Part shown: positions 50,830 to 63,236 of the stretch, in pieces
How positions within the stretch are numbered: the stretch's first letter is position 1
Layout of the letters: the number at the start of each line of letters is the position of its first letter
From: Hemibagrus wyckioides
Lineage: Eukaryota > Chordata > Actinopteri > Siluriformes > Bagridae
Assembly: GCF_019097595.1 (NCBI RefSeq)
Contig: NC_080711.1
Span: 11,231,928 to 11,295,927 of the forward strand
Direction of reading: 5' to 3'
Length of the DNA stretch: 64,000 bases
Made by a program: the position numbers and the translations under genes
The notes under the pieces: generated by a model
Told to the model about the DNA's origin: nothing
What the model saw: only the letters and a program-made list of their open reading frames with translations
The model's database searches: none

Positions 50830-51180
50830 CATGTATTCCTGCCCATGTGGAGGCACAGAAATGCATAAAATCATGCAAATCAAATCAAAGAACTTCAGTC
50901 TTGTCTGAGTATTTCAGAAACTGATGATCTACAAGTTAGAGGAAATTCTCAGAGCAAAAAATTGATGAGAGAGGTCTCATCTCAGACTTGATTGAGCTGA
51001 CAGGAAGGCTATGATCACTCAAATAATCACTCTTCACAACCACGGTGGGAATAAATGCATCCCGAAACACACAACACGTTGAATCTTGAGCAGGATAAGC
51101 TACAACAGCAGGAGACTACACTAGGTACAGCAATCTGAAGCTAGAGGGGCAACAGACTCACTAAAACAGGACAGGTAAAA
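50830..51180 (+). mobile_element. Decayed Tc1-like fragment, family A
   Basis: Blocks in order: GAACTTCAGTCTTGTCTGAGT, ATTTCAGAAACTGATGATC, TTGATGAGAGAGGTC, GACAGGAAGGCTATGATCAC, CACTCTTCACAACCACGGTG, ACACACAACACGTTGAATC, GATAAGCTACAACAGCAG and ACTCACTAAAACAGGACAG. These match the N-terminal half of a fish Tc1 transposase gene, with several deletions. No open frame survives. Confidence 0.75.
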
Positions 51181-52559
51181 AAGAGAAAAATGTTGGGCAA
51201 GTATAAATAAAAATGCTCATGGGTTGATATATCATTAGCATTATTACTGCTTATCTATCAGTACGGGAAATATTGCCTTTAATCAGCTTCAAATGTTTTC
51301 AACATCAAGAGAAAACTGCCCAAGAAAAAGCTTTCAGCCACAGCATCCTCACTGAATAACTAACGCTGTGCCAACTTCACATTATTAGGTAACTGTGTGA
51401 CAGGAAAGTAATGATTTTAAGTAGATTATTGATGAACAAGAACAGTTTTTGCACCACAGGTACACTCAGTACAAAGGCAACAGTTGACTTGGACATTAAT
51501 CTTCGATTTTTAATTGGACAGAACCCGAGCTCATGTCCAGGTTCTTGTCCATCTATGGTCTTGAATCATTTTTATGCAAACCCCACTCCTTCACAACAAC
51601 AGCTGCATTCTCATTCGGTAAGTAGGCTGTAGTATGTTTCAACATCATTGTGCTGTGACGCCTCCTACATGCTGCAACTGTAGCAGAGGCTTTTCGCTCT
51701 GAATCAATCAACGCACAATATCTCAGACAGTAGACTGCTTTTTTATAAAGATGAGTAATTAGCATGCAATGATGCCAGATTATCTTTTCAGATGCAGGAG
51801 GATGCATGGATGTAGAAATACTGATGGAGAAAAAAAAAAATATATATATATATATATATAAAGCTTATTTATGATTTGTCCATAAGGATAGTTTGAAATG
51901 TCCTTCTGGTTTCTAATTCAGCTTTCAGTACAACTATTAGGCTGTGTTTAAACACACACATTGTTATCAGAGTGTTAGATAAAACCATCCATCATCCACA
52001 GTCACAGTGAGCAGGTGGAATACTAATGAAACCTTGGACAGTTCTCGGGAACAGTGGAGAAAATTTAAAAAATGAGAAATCCCACTGTGTCCCTCAGGTT
52101 CAGACTGAATATTAATGAGACCGATGACAGTTGTCGAGAATATTGGGTGAAAGGCACAAAGTGCATGATGGTTATGTATTTTTCAAGAGGTTTAACATGA
52201 ATTTCTTGGACATGGACATGGGGAATACCACATACTGGATTTTATTATTATTTTTAATGAGACTCGCTAGGTGCTGAGGTTGTTTGAGCCATTACATATT
52301 CCTCATTAGCCCAGCCTGATATCGAAAGGAAAGCGTGTGCCAGTCAAAACAGAGATAAGTAGCACTTGGAGAAATCTCCCTGCCAGATGAAAGACCCCAC
52401 CGTGTCCACAGGGGGGCTGCGAGAACTCGAAGGTCTTTTTCTTCCTCTTCTTCCTCCTGCTTAGGTTTATTGCAAATGCTTTTCTTGCGGTCCTTCCCAC
52501 TTGAAACAAGGTGCATGCAAAACGCTAGAGTTTTAACAAGCTTTTACAAGAGGAGGAAG

Positions 52560-52564
<5 letters not shown>

Positions 52565-52629
<65 letters not shown>
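52565..52629. repeat. (AG)n microsatellite, about 65 bp
   Basis: The longest dinucleotide run in the window, with AG repeats uninterrupted from about 52,565. Confidence 0.97.
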
Positions 52630-52633
<4 letters not shown>

Positions 52634-53614
52634 GGGAGGTTTACATAACAGCCAGCAGACTCCATGGCAGTACTCCTGTTATATGCTCATATAAACACAC
52701 TGGGCTCCGGTTAGAACAGTGAGGGGGACGGCAGCAGCTCTCCGCTCCCCGCTGAACTAGATGTGCAAACACACACTCGCGCTCTTTAACAAAGAGCATC
52801 ATTATCTCACCCAGAACATTTGCTGGCATCACCACGGATTAAAAAACCAGTTTCTTGTGACATAGGTGTAATATGAATTCCATGAGATTATGAATCAAAA
52901 TGTGCTAGAATTCAAAGCGAGCTTAGGGGGAGGAGGTGGAAGCAGGGTTTTATTCTCCATATTTTGTCAGTGTTGCTAAATTTATCATCCATCCCAGTCC
53001 TCTTGTGCTACATCTGCCAGGCTAATTGCAGGAGCTAATTGGAACCCGAGGCCGGCAGGCACTTCGGCAGAGCTGGGTTATTCCTGACTCGCGCTAAGGG
53101 GGGCATACACACCATTTCTACTTCAGTGACATGGCAGGAAAGCTGAAAAAATAAGGCAAGAAAAAAAAAAATACAGGAAAAAGCAAGTAGACACACTCAC
53201 ATGAGTGCAAAAAACAGAAAACACAAGCTGTGTGTGTGTGTGTTTTTTTTTGTCTTTTAACAAGTCACAGCTGATAAAGAACACCGTGTGCTCAGTCCCA
53301 TATCGTGCAGGTTGGCGATTTCCTCGCTCTAACACACTCCACTAAACCTAGTTATTAACTGATAAGCTGGAACAGGTGTGTTAGAGTTAAATAAGCAAAA
53401 AAGGTGCTATATTAAAGCTCTCCAGGATCACACTTACGCGGTAACATGGCAAGGAACAAGTCACAGAAACTCTGTACGCCTAAATAATTACAGCTGCGTT
53501 CCGTTTCTCTCTTCGGCTTTCAGGTTTCTTTTGCTCTGTTGTGGGCTGCTCGATCCAACCTGTGAACTTCAGCACAAAGTGACACGTGCCAGTAATGACG
53601 TCTGATGTTCAAAA

Positions 53615-54129
53615 TACACTGACCAGACATAACATTATGACCACTTGCCTAATATTGTGTTGGTCCCCCTTTTGCTGCCAAAACAGCCCTGACCTGTCAT
53701 GCACTGTGTATTCTGACACCTTTTTATCAGAACCAGCATTAACTTCTTCAGCAATTTCAGCAACAGTAGCTTGTCTGTTGGATCGGATCACACGGGCCAG
53801 CCTTCACTCCCCACGTGCATCAATGAGTCTTGGCCGCCCATGACCCTGTCACCGGTTCACCACTGTTCCTTCCTTGGACCACTTTTCATAGATACTGACC
53901 ACTGCAGACCGGGAACACCCCACAAGAGCTGCAGATTTGGAGATGCTCTGATCCAGTCGTCTAGCCATCACAATCTGGCCCTTTGTCAAACTCGCTTAAA
54001 TCCTTACGCTTAATCATTTTTCCTGCTTCTAACACATCAACTTTGAGGACAAAATGTTCACTTGAGTACTATAATGAGTGTTATTCACCTTACCGGTCAG
54101 TGGTCATAATGTTATGTCAGATCAGTGTA
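53615..54129 (-). mobile_element. Tc1-like non-autonomous element, family B, copy 2
   Basis: Ends are TACACTGACCAGACATAAC and TTATGTCAGATCAGTGTA, imperfect inverted repeats with TA at both edges. The ACATTATGACCAC core is on both sides. Most of the interior (about 53,640-54,040) aligns base for base with copy 1 at 30,360-30,760, including AGCCTTCACTCCCCACGTGC. On the minus strand a 60-codon frame retains [17 protein letters not shown] and EYTVHD, a transposase helix-turn-helix remnant. Confidence 0.9.
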
Positions 54130-55049
54130 AGTATGTGCTTAAAATCGATCTATTTGGTACCAAAAAAAGTACTGACAATCAAACAGAAATCTTCATCTTA
54201 GACTGAGATCATATAACCATGTGTCCAACTGTTTTATGGTACAGTTAAACTGCATCATTAAAGAAAATGAGCTCACTAATTGTTGCACATTTTCAGTAAG
54301 AGCTCCTCAGTTTCACAGAGGACTACGCCAGTACGCTTATCTCTCAAACAGCCGCAAAGAAGAAAGAAGTCTTTATTTTTTTCCTCTCATAAAATGGGAG
54401 ATGAGCCAATAGACATATTAATCTGAAACGATCAGCGCATGTGTTATGAACCCGATATTAAACGACATCTTCTCCAGTCTCATATGCTGTCGAGTCGCAA
54501 AGGCACAGGCCCCCTTCCTTTCACGAAAAGGTTTGTAGAGAATGTTTTCAGTTCATTACAGAAAGAAAAAATAAATCTCTCTATATATTAAAAATCTGAT
54601 GCTATTAATGGTGATGATGATTAGAAAATAATTACATATGCTGGAGGAGTCTGCTCAACAGGATCATGTCTGCATTTGTAAAACTATTATACTGACATAT
54701 ACTGTTGTTTTTTTTTCTACTGTTGTTGTTTTTGTTTAGCTATGACTAAATAATCACTTTAAAAAACTTTAAAATGGGTTTTTGTGATTGCGACAGATTC
54801 AGACTGCACAGCTCAATGTTATTAAACCCCCTTTTCCTCTTTTCCCCCCCCTCAGGCTAGCAGTTCTGGAGACCTGAATTGATTATTGTGATATTCTAAA
54901 ATGGAAAAAGTTTAATTGCATAGTAAACACTTAAATAAATACGTGTCCAGATGCGAGTTTAGTCCGGCATTTTGTTGGAAAGGTTTAGAAACACTAACTT
55001 TAAACTATAACACAAACCATCACACAACATACACACACCAAACACTAAC

Positions 55050-55435
55050 ATGAACCTGTACCTATACATCTGCCCAGTTATCCAGTATCTTCTGCTGTTG
55101 TAGTCTATCCACCTAAAATTTCAATGTATGCTAAGATGCTTTTCTTTGCACCGCGGCTAAAGAGTGACTGTATTAAAGAGTTCGTATACACATCCTGGTA
55201 GCTCAAACCAAGAACAGTTGCTCATGCAATGTCTAAATCAAGATCTAAAGATTGCTGTGTATGAAAATCGTAGCCGATCAGCAGTTTCTGAAATACTCAG
55301 ATCAGCTCATCTATATCTATGCCACAATTAAAGTCACAGAGATCACACTTTTTCTTCATTCTGATGTTTGATGTTAATTGAATGTGAACATTAACCGAAG
55401 CTTGACTGGCTGATTCCTAATAAAGTGAAATCTGG
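55050..55435 (-). mobile_element. Decayed Tc1-like fragment, family A, inverted
   Basis: Read on the minus strand: CACTTTATTAGGAATCAGCC, ATCAAACATCAGAATGAAG, AAAAAGTGTGATCTCTGTGA, GAGTATTTCAGAAACTGCTG, then TCACTCTTTAGCCGCGGTG, AAGAAAAGCATCTTAGCA and ACTACAACAGCAGAAGAT. The same order appears in the copies at 22,975, 50,830 and 57,370. The family's usual edge CACTTTATTAGG is still visible. Confidence 0.75.
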
Positions 55436-56149
55436 TTTTGAAAAAGAACTGAACAAAATCTGAAATTTACTATGACCAGCCACTGCATTGGCTTGGATTG
55501 CCTAATGCTATTTATTGCATTAGAGTAGACTAGGAGAGGAGTATTGCACTCGGCAATAAATCTGACCAGAGATCAGCAAGATGGACGGATATATCTCTGA
55601 GCTCTGACAGCACTACACACTTGCATTAATCACAATGAGGTAGTGGCCATGCTGCATTTTTTACATTGCTTTCGTTCAGGCATGGCCTAGTTACATGGTG
55701 TCATTGTTTTAACCTGATGGACAGACTCGTTTTGTCAGCCTGCTGCATGCAGGTGACTGTTCATACTATAACTTTTAGACGTGTTAATAGCATTTCAATA
55801 GGCGATATGGTATGATTTATTGTTTCGGTCAGATCATGTTTATCTTGAAAGCTGTATTCAATTCAATTCCTGTTACAATTAGCATCATTTACTGGATAAA
55901 ACACAGCATCATCTCATCCCTGTCTATTCAAACAGGCAGCCTTAAACCTGCATTATGTATTCAGCTAGTATTAGAGACGGAGTGCTTTCATCAGTGATGA
56001 TAAATTCGCTTTCGCTTCTCTTTTCGATTCAGACCACCGATTTTTAAGGTTTGAATCCCTGTCTCACCATTACCATGTGGATTTGAACGCAGGACTGAAA
56101 TATTCCGCTAGGTAGAATTCATGACATTTCACAAGAGCTGTCAGATCGA

Positions 56150-56425
56150 AACATTCCCACAGCATCGATGATTCTCTGCCATTTTAAAGCAGGTTTAGGG
56201 GCTTGTTCTTGTCTGATGGTGTTCATGGCCAATTAGTTTCATTTTATCCTCATCTGACCATAACGCAAGCTGCCAGTTGTAGTTTTACTGAATTTCAGAG
56301 TCTAGCTCAAGCTCTCAATGCACTGCTGGACCGCTATCTGTTCCAAAAGCTTCAGTGATCTACCACCTTGTTCTGCACAGGGTTTGGGACATTTTACTTC
56401 TGATCATTCTGATGGTGCATGATCA
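56150..56425 (-). repeat. Interspersed repeat, probable Tc1-like remnant
   Basis: Contains CTCTGCCATTTTAAAGCAGG, CTCATCTGACCATAACGCAA and CTACCACCTTGTTCTGCACA, phrases I recall from an abundant fish DNA-transposon relic. No second copy is in this window, so identity rests on recall. Confidence 0.45.
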
Positions 56426-57369
56426 AAATGTTGGGGCCTGGAATATGTAGCACAAGAAGGACTGGGATGGATGAGCAATTTAGCAAAATTGACAAAATAT
56501 GGAGAACTAAACCCTGATCAAAATTGTATGCTCAACTGACCTCAATACACAAAACCTGAATATATAGATGGAGAGATGCTCTCAGAAAGGGATTCAATTT
56601 ATGCAAAGCTTCCACTCAGCCAGTTGGTTAGTTAGTTAGTTTAACTACATGAGTTAAACTCTCACAGGTTTGTCTATTCCACTACATCTGGTTCTAATAC
56701 AAGGCCTAAGGAGAGCAGTAATGCTTTAGCACTTTTTCCTAAAAAGAAGTCACTCTAGAGTGCATGTGCTTTTCTCCACAGGAAGATGTTCTCTGTAAAT
56801 TTTCCACCCTCTCATTTATAGTCAAAATAACATTTCTCATTCGTTGAGCTTTTGATGAAAATGCTTTAGATAACTTGCTTGGGGTTTTTTTGTGTGTTGG
56901 GATTTCATCCCAGTCACGCTGTTAAAATGTTTCCTCCAGGAGTGTTCCCATTTCTCTCTCCATCTGCCTCGGTTTGTCTCACCATCCCATCAAGAGACAG
57001 AAGATAGTTGTGATACACCACCGTGGCCACCTGTGATGTAATTTTCCCCAGTTTAATGAGTGATTTGGCAATGCCAGGGAGTTAATGGAATGTAGCAGGG
57101 CTGCGTGAACAAGCCCAGAGCACATGTTGTGTGCAATTAGGATGAAGGTACACAGAGTAGGGCAACAGTATATCACCAGGGCCTTCTGCTCAGCCCCATG
57201 ACTTAATCCCATCAAGATACAATAAACATACATGCGCACACACACACACTTATATACAGACACACACTATCTCTTTCTGTGAGGGCTACACTGAGGGAAG
57301 GGTTGCCAGATGGCCAGAATCCAATATATTTCACAAAGATCAGTTTTTTCTATGTTCACTTTGGATCAA

Positions 57370-57790
57370 AAGGCAGGCTTCAGCAAGCAGGAATGTAGAT
57401 TATCCAGATGCATGAGTGTGCAGATATACAGATGCAGAGCAGCCCTTTAATGTCTGCACTCTATTCAGTTTATGTTCACTTCAAACATTAGAATGAGGAA
57501 AAATGTGATCTTGTGGAAGGGTTGATGATGCCAGATGGGCTGCTTCGAGTATTTCAGAAAACGATTATCTGAGAGTTTACACTTTTACACTAAATGGTAC
57601 TAAACAACAACAACAACAACAAAAATCCAGTATGTGGCAGTTTTGTGTGTTAACACCTTGTTTATATGAGAGGTCAGAGGGAGAATGGCCAGACTGTTTT
57701 AAACTGACAGACTGATTTGAAAAAGCAAAATCACTGAAACTCAAAGAACCACTCTTTACATGCGTGCTGAGCAGAAAAGCATGTGTGCAT
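57370..57790 (+). mobile_element. Decayed Tc1-like fragment, family A
   Basis: Blocks in order: TTCACTTCAAACATTAGAAT, GAGGAAAAATGTGATCTTG, TGCCAGATGGGCTGCTTC, GAGTATTTCAGAAAACG, GAGAGGTCAGAGGGAGAATG, GCCAGACTGTTTTAAACTGA, CCACTCTTTACATGCGTG and CTGAGCAGAAAAGCATG. A (CAA)n run at 57,605-57,622 interrupts it. Confidence 0.75.
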
Positions 57791-58734
57791 TGACTTGTGT
57801 CTATATTTGGTTTGCATGAACATGTAGGTGTGCATGTGATCCAATGAGAGCAGTCAGTGCATGTATATGCATCTAACATGGAAATGCTTTCCTCTTTCAC
57901 CCCACAATGCACTTTCACCCTTTACATTAGGTTTGGCTTTGCATTCTGTAATATTCATGGTGAGCATTGCATGAGCATCGCTTCTTGTGCTACATCAAGG
58001 TGGTAGTGCAGCTTGTTTTCCGAAACGACTGCCAAGCCAAGCTTGTTGCTAAGAACCGGGTTCACTATCACTCAGCGAATAGCGAGCGCAGATCTGCATT
58101 CGGGAACAGGCGAGAGCTCAGTGCTTTAAGAAAACATTTTTCACAGTGTTAATGATAAGCAACCTTTAGTATAAAAGTATTAGCATTATGCATTAACAGC
58201 CTGATAGCCTGTTGTTTGATAAAATGCATTAACTCTTATTACTTACTTATCACTTTGCTTTGCATTAACCGGCATTATTATGGCTTAAGCGGCTAAATTT
58301 GATGCAAATGACCATGTTTCCGAGAGAAGCTGCAAAATGTGTTAACTGTTAGGTTGATGCTCTCGTATCTTAATGTACCTTGTGAGTGAGATATTAGGAA
58401 ATGAGCAGTTTAAACACGTTTGCTGTTTAAGTAGCCATTATAAGCGAATAATATGCCTATGAGAATGTGTTTATCTGCTTAGTTCACAGTTTCACAACCG
58501 AGGGTTCCCGAAATGCAAGGCGTGTGTGGAGGCATAAATTATGAAAAGAAAAAAAAATAGTAAAACATTATTTCGCAATCTGAAAAGCAAAATGCTTTGC
58601 TATTTATTCCAAAAGTTCCATATAGCCTACTTAAAGTCTCACGAAATAGGCCTACTTAAGGCAAATCAACTCTAAGGCAAACAACAACAAAAAAAACCTC
58701 TTCATATTTCATTCATTTATTGTGGGACCAACCC

Positions 58735-58905
58735 AGCCACTGAGGGGTTAACTCTTAGTGCTGGTCCCGAGCCTGAATAAAATTGGGAGGGTTGCATCAG
58801 GAAGGGCATCTGGTGTGAAACCTGTGCCAAAATTAAATATACGGATCGGATGATTCGCTGTGACGACCCGAACGGGGTGCAACCGAAGAAAAACAACAAC
58901 ATTCA
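58735..58905 (+). repeat. 3' end of a non-LTR retroposon, copy 2
   Basis: GGTTAACTCTTAGTGCTGGTC, GGGAGGGTTGCATCAGGAAG, GGCATCTGGTGTGAAACCTG, then GACGACCCGAACGGGGTGC and a GAAGAAAAACAACAAC tail. It is a direct relative of 27,165-27,335. Confidence 0.75.
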
Positions 58906-59189
58906 TTCAGGTCAAGGCTGCAGTGGATCCAGAGTGAACACGGTGCATGAAGCGTGAACACACTCATGTGAAGCCAGTCCATCACAGGTCACCATGGATA
59001 CACACACACATCTAGTGTAGTCTGGTATGCTTTTTGGCAGGTGAAAGAACCAGAAATCCTAGAGGTAACCCACAGGAGGACAGAATAGACAGGAGCCATG
59101 TAAACGAACAGAACAGACAGAAGCCAGTGTTCAGGATTGTACTGAGGACCCTGGAGCGCTGTGATGCCTGTCTATAATCTGCATATGGC

Positions 59190-59690
59190 TACACTGGCTG
59201 GCCAAAAAAATCATACATATATTTCATTAGACCGAGTTTTTGTTTAATTAATATTTTTAAAATATGTTTAATTAATATTTTGTTTAATTACGGCTTTAAT
59301 TACATTCACTGTGACATTATTCCGATAAGCTTATGCAAGGTCACAACATTTATTTCCTTCCATAGCCGTGTTAATTTCTCACCAGGATCCTGTATTGGAC
59401 CTGTGAGTAAAGTCTTCTCTGGCACATTTCAAAGATTCTCAATGAGGTTAAGGGACTGGACTCTGTGATGACCAATCTATGTATGAAAAACAATATATTA
59501 TGCTCCCTGAACCACTCTTTCACATTTTGAGCCCGACGGATCCTGCCATTTTCCTGTAATATGACTGTGCCATCAAGAAAGAAAACCAAATCTAATGATA
59601 GAAAAACCTCTGGTCATTTAGTATATTCAGGGCACATAATGTGGCTGAATTTAGACCTGACCAGATGAGGCAAAAATATCAAACTGGAAG
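59190..59690 (-). mobile_element. Decayed Tc1-like element, family D
   Basis: It starts near CTGGCTGGCCAAAAAAATC. The minus strand encodes a remnant with GRIRRAQNVKEWFREHN, which corresponds to the second catalytic region (usually DNARIHRAQ) of a Tc1-like transposase; here the catalytic Asp has become Glu and the reading frame is eroded. The plus strand shows CCTGTATTGGACCTGTGAG and CCCTGAACCACTCTTTCAC, phrases common in fish relics of this kind. Confidence 0.75.
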
Positions 59691-61469
59691 AACACGTATG
59701 AAAAAAGAACAAGTAGCTTTTTGAAACACTCAACAGGTTAAAAATAAAGGCATTGTTCAGGCATGAGGCAGGTTTGTAGACTATTAGCATCAAGAAAAAA
59801 CAAAACAAAACAAACAGCGGAAATTAGTACGGAAGTAGCTGGCGTGGCATTTCCACCGAGGCACATTTAGCTTAAGATGAAACAATATTAGTTGTGTCCT
59901 GTGCAAACAATAACCCCAGAGTGGTGCAACAGAAAAGCTCTATAGTCATCTATAGTTAGGAGCTTGCTTTATTTGACAAGAGTGTGAAACCTGATCATTT
60001 CACCTGTAGCTGAGAGCCAAGAAGCAAAAAATCTCTCCCCATTCAATAACAGCACCAGTAGCCAATCAGATATCTGTAAAGCTTTGGAAAGTTACACAAA
60101 TTCCTACAAAGTCACAGGAGGCGTTCCTACTACAGGTTGCCGTATTTATGTTTATCAGCGGGTGGTGCTAGCATTCCAAATCAGTTTTCTTGCAGCTAAA
60201 ATGAAAACATTCTTCATAATTGCTTAAAAAGTTTTCTCAGCTTTGCTGCACAATTGGACACGCCCACATCTAGCCACTGATGGTCACTCTTTGTTAAAAA
60301 TGAACAGTCTTGGTCGCTGTAGGTTGTGTATGCTGAAGAGGACAATTAGCTATAATAATAATGATAATATGGAACAGGAGGAATCGGGGTTAGAGGATGC
60401 ATCCTCCACTGCTGGCAGCCGTCATTAGCTAACTAAATACAAGTCAGATATTTTAGTATGTATTCCCATGCCTAATGGACAGAACCTTGGAAATGTTCAA
60501 AGCGCCACTTTCCAAGACTAATATTCCCAATCCCAAGCAATAACTCATAGATAAAATCTGAAACATAATACAAGTGCTAATGGATGCTCCACTTTATTGT
60601 GTGATTGAGTGGGAAATCATACAGTACTGTACTTTGTTACGTCCTTGCCCACAGAAGCAGTTATTAGTCAGAGCTCTTCAGCGCTGTAACCTCCTGACCC
60701 CCGTGCACACACACTCCACACACCAGCATCGGTGTCCATGGCAACAGCAGCATGTTTAGTTCTTCACCTCATCCCTTCTTGATTGATTCTTTGGGTATTT
60801 AATTAGGAAGCAATCGTAAATGCCTTCGGTAGGGTCATAATGGTGTGGCAAAGGCGTTTCTTTTGAAATCAGGATTTTAATTGAATGCATGTGTACCTTA
60901 CACAATGCAACTCTGACCCTTGGGATATCTATGAACAGGGAAATCTAATCACGGCGCTCAGACTGATAGTGAAATCAATCCAGCACACAGGTTTGGAGAG
61001 GGATAGATCCGAACGTCAGCATTCTTTCGACACAGCTTTCGGAAACTCAGCAGTCTTTTAGTCTTAAATGTGTACAGATAACTTTAGGACCAGTGTATGA
61101 CTCAGAGGCTTAGTGAGGAAGAGATCTCTATTGTACAGAACATGCTGTGCTTTTTCCTCACACGCTCTCTGCTACGACTGCAGCTACCGCTCCAAAAGGG
61201 AGTCGTCTGTGGCCCTCAACATGTTTTCATCCTCTGAAATGTGAGGATGTAGTATATTAATGAGACCTCGCTGTAAGGGGGAAAAGTCAGAGGGGCTACG
61301 ACGTGATGGAATTCTAAATTCAGGGTTAGACATTAAGCCGGTCACATTTATGCTATAGTATGAGTGAATTCTTGAATCTGATTGGTCAGGAAGTGTTGAT
61401 TAGTTTTCGATAGTTGCAGCTGACACTAGTTTTGGCTGTAATTTAATTCACGGTGTTATGTTAATGCAC

Positions 61470-61780
61470 TTGTTCTAATGTGTCAGTGTTTCTATAGCAA
61501 CAGTTAACTCACAGGGACTTGTCTGGACGACGCTCGGGCTAATTTAAGCCGATAAATAAATAGATTTAAAGAGAGAAACCAAGCTGTCATTTTGAATGTT
61601 TATCTAACATTAATAAATCAGCTCTAAGGTTGCTCCTTTAACTTTGTTGCCACATGACAGAGTTTAGTAATATTTTCTTCTCAGAATCATGACAAGCTAG
61701 ATTTATTCAAGGGAAGAGAGACTGTTGGGAGAATTACCGCTTATCTTTCCTGTCAGATGAACCCTGTTAATGGAAGCTTG
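61470..61780 (+). repeat. Member of a degenerate dispersed family E
   Basis: Contains GTGTTTCTATAGCAACAG, TAACTCACAGGGACTTG and CAGAATCATGACAAGCTAG. Similar strings occur near 21,570, 32,020 and 35,490. See the separate finding; the element class is unknown. Confidence 0.55.
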
Positions 61781-62095
61781 CTTTCGCATAAGCACTATTT
61801 GAATCGAACCCTAGTGTGTTTTCCTCTCCAGTGAGGTTCATTTGCGCAGGTGAGAAAAAAGCAGTCAGACTCCGGGCCAAAACAACTGGTCTGAGACTTT
61901 GCCGAGATCGTTTCGGAGAGGTGGAATAAACAGTGCTGTGCGATTTGGGCTGTGGACGACATTTTACAGTACACATGAGCTGCTTAACTGAGCCGTCTGT
62001 TGTACACTGATGTGTTCTGGAGATCTGAACTAAAAACTGGAAATAAACTGCAGATAGTATGCACAAAATGTTTTACACTAGTCATTTCTACAAAT

Positions 62096-62682
62096 TACAC
62101 TATACTGCCAAACGTTTTGGGACAGCCCTCCAAATCATTGAATTCAGGTGTTGGGCTTCTTAGTTCCAGTGAAGGGAACTCTAAATGCTTCAGCATACCA
62201 AGACATTTTGGACAATTTCATGCTCCTGACTTTGTGGGAACAGTTTGGGGATGACCCCTTCCTGTTCCAACATGACTGTGCATCAGTGCACAAAGCAAGG
62301 TCTATAAAGACATGGATGAGCGAGTTTGGTGTGGAGGAACTTGACTGGCCTGCACCTCAACCCGATAGAACACCTTTGGGATGAATTAGAGCAGAGACTG
62401 TGAGCCAGACCAAAACTGGGACATCTGCCTTTACATGCACATGAATTTAATATGGAGTTGGCCCGCCCTTTTGCAGCTATAACAGCTTGAAGTCTTCTGG
62501 GTAGACTTTCCACAAGGAGTGTGTTTATGGGAATTTTTGACCAGTCCACTAGAAGCGCATTAGTGAGGTCAGGCACTGATGTTGGACGAGAAGCTTGCAG
62601 TCTCCACTCAAATTCATCCCAAAGGTGTTGATTGATTCAATGATTTGGAGGGGTGTCTCAAAACATTTGGCAATATAGTGTA
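62096..62682. mobile_element. Rearranged Tc1-like element, family C, with internal inversion
   Basis: Ends TACACTATACTGCCAAACG and TTTGGCAATATAGTGTA with TA on both sides. From 62,150 to 62,400 the plus strand encodes the transposase middle ([45 protein letters not shown]). From about 62,440 to 62,640 the minus strand encodes the C-terminal end ([25 protein letters not shown]). The two parts overlap at CACCTTTGGGATGAATT, present in both orientations. It cannot encode an enzyme. Confidence 0.88.
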
Positions 62683-62951
62683 TCTTGCAAAAAGAGCTCT
62701 GTGCTATTGGGCTTAGGGAATTTTAATGGTTTCCTTTTTTCACCTTTTGAATGTTGAGATCAATTATCTGAAGTGAGAAAACAAATTCATCCTAAACAGG
62801 ATGATGTTAAGGAAAATTTCCACTTGCTTAAAAAGTGCTTTACTCCTTTACAGCTTTTGTTGCTATTTTAGTCTACATAAGCTTGCCTTGTAACATGGCT
62901 GTATTGTAAAAACGTATATTATTCAAACTTTCATATCTGCACTGCTACGTA

Positions 62952-63085
62952 GCTGCAGTTTTGGAGATGCTCTGATCCAGTCGTCTAGCCATTACAATTT
63001 GGCCCTTGTCGAACTCGCTCAAATCCTTATGCTTGCCCATTTTTCCTGCTTCTAACACATCAAGTTTGAGGACAAAATGTTCACT
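62952..63085 (-). mobile_element. Fragment of Tc1-like family B, copy 3
   Basis: GCAGTTTTGGAGATGCTCTG, ATCCAGTCGTCTAGCCAT, TGTCGAACTCGCTCAAATCC and TTTTTCCTGCTTCTAACACA match 53,930-54,055 and the equivalent part of 30,668-30,765. Only about a quarter of the element remains; no ends are present. Confidence 0.85.
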
Positions 63086-63088
63086 TAT

Positions 63089-63236
63089 TTGTGTGTGTGT
63101 GTGTGTGTGTATATAATTTTACATTTTACATTTTTGCGTGTATTGTATCTTGCAACTGTCTAAGCTGCTGTAAGACAAGATGTTCCCTCATGGGATCAAT
63201 AAAGTATACCTATCTGTCTGTCTGTCTGTCTATCGT
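63089..63236 (+). repeat. GT repeat and a retroposon 3' tail ending in (CTGT)n
   Basis: A (GT)n run at 63,090-63,110 is followed by ATGGGATCAATAAAGTATACC and then CTATCTGTCTGTCTGTCTGT. The GGATCAATAAAGTATC plus tetranucleotide tail is a typical 3' end of a fish retroposon. Confidence 0.6.
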
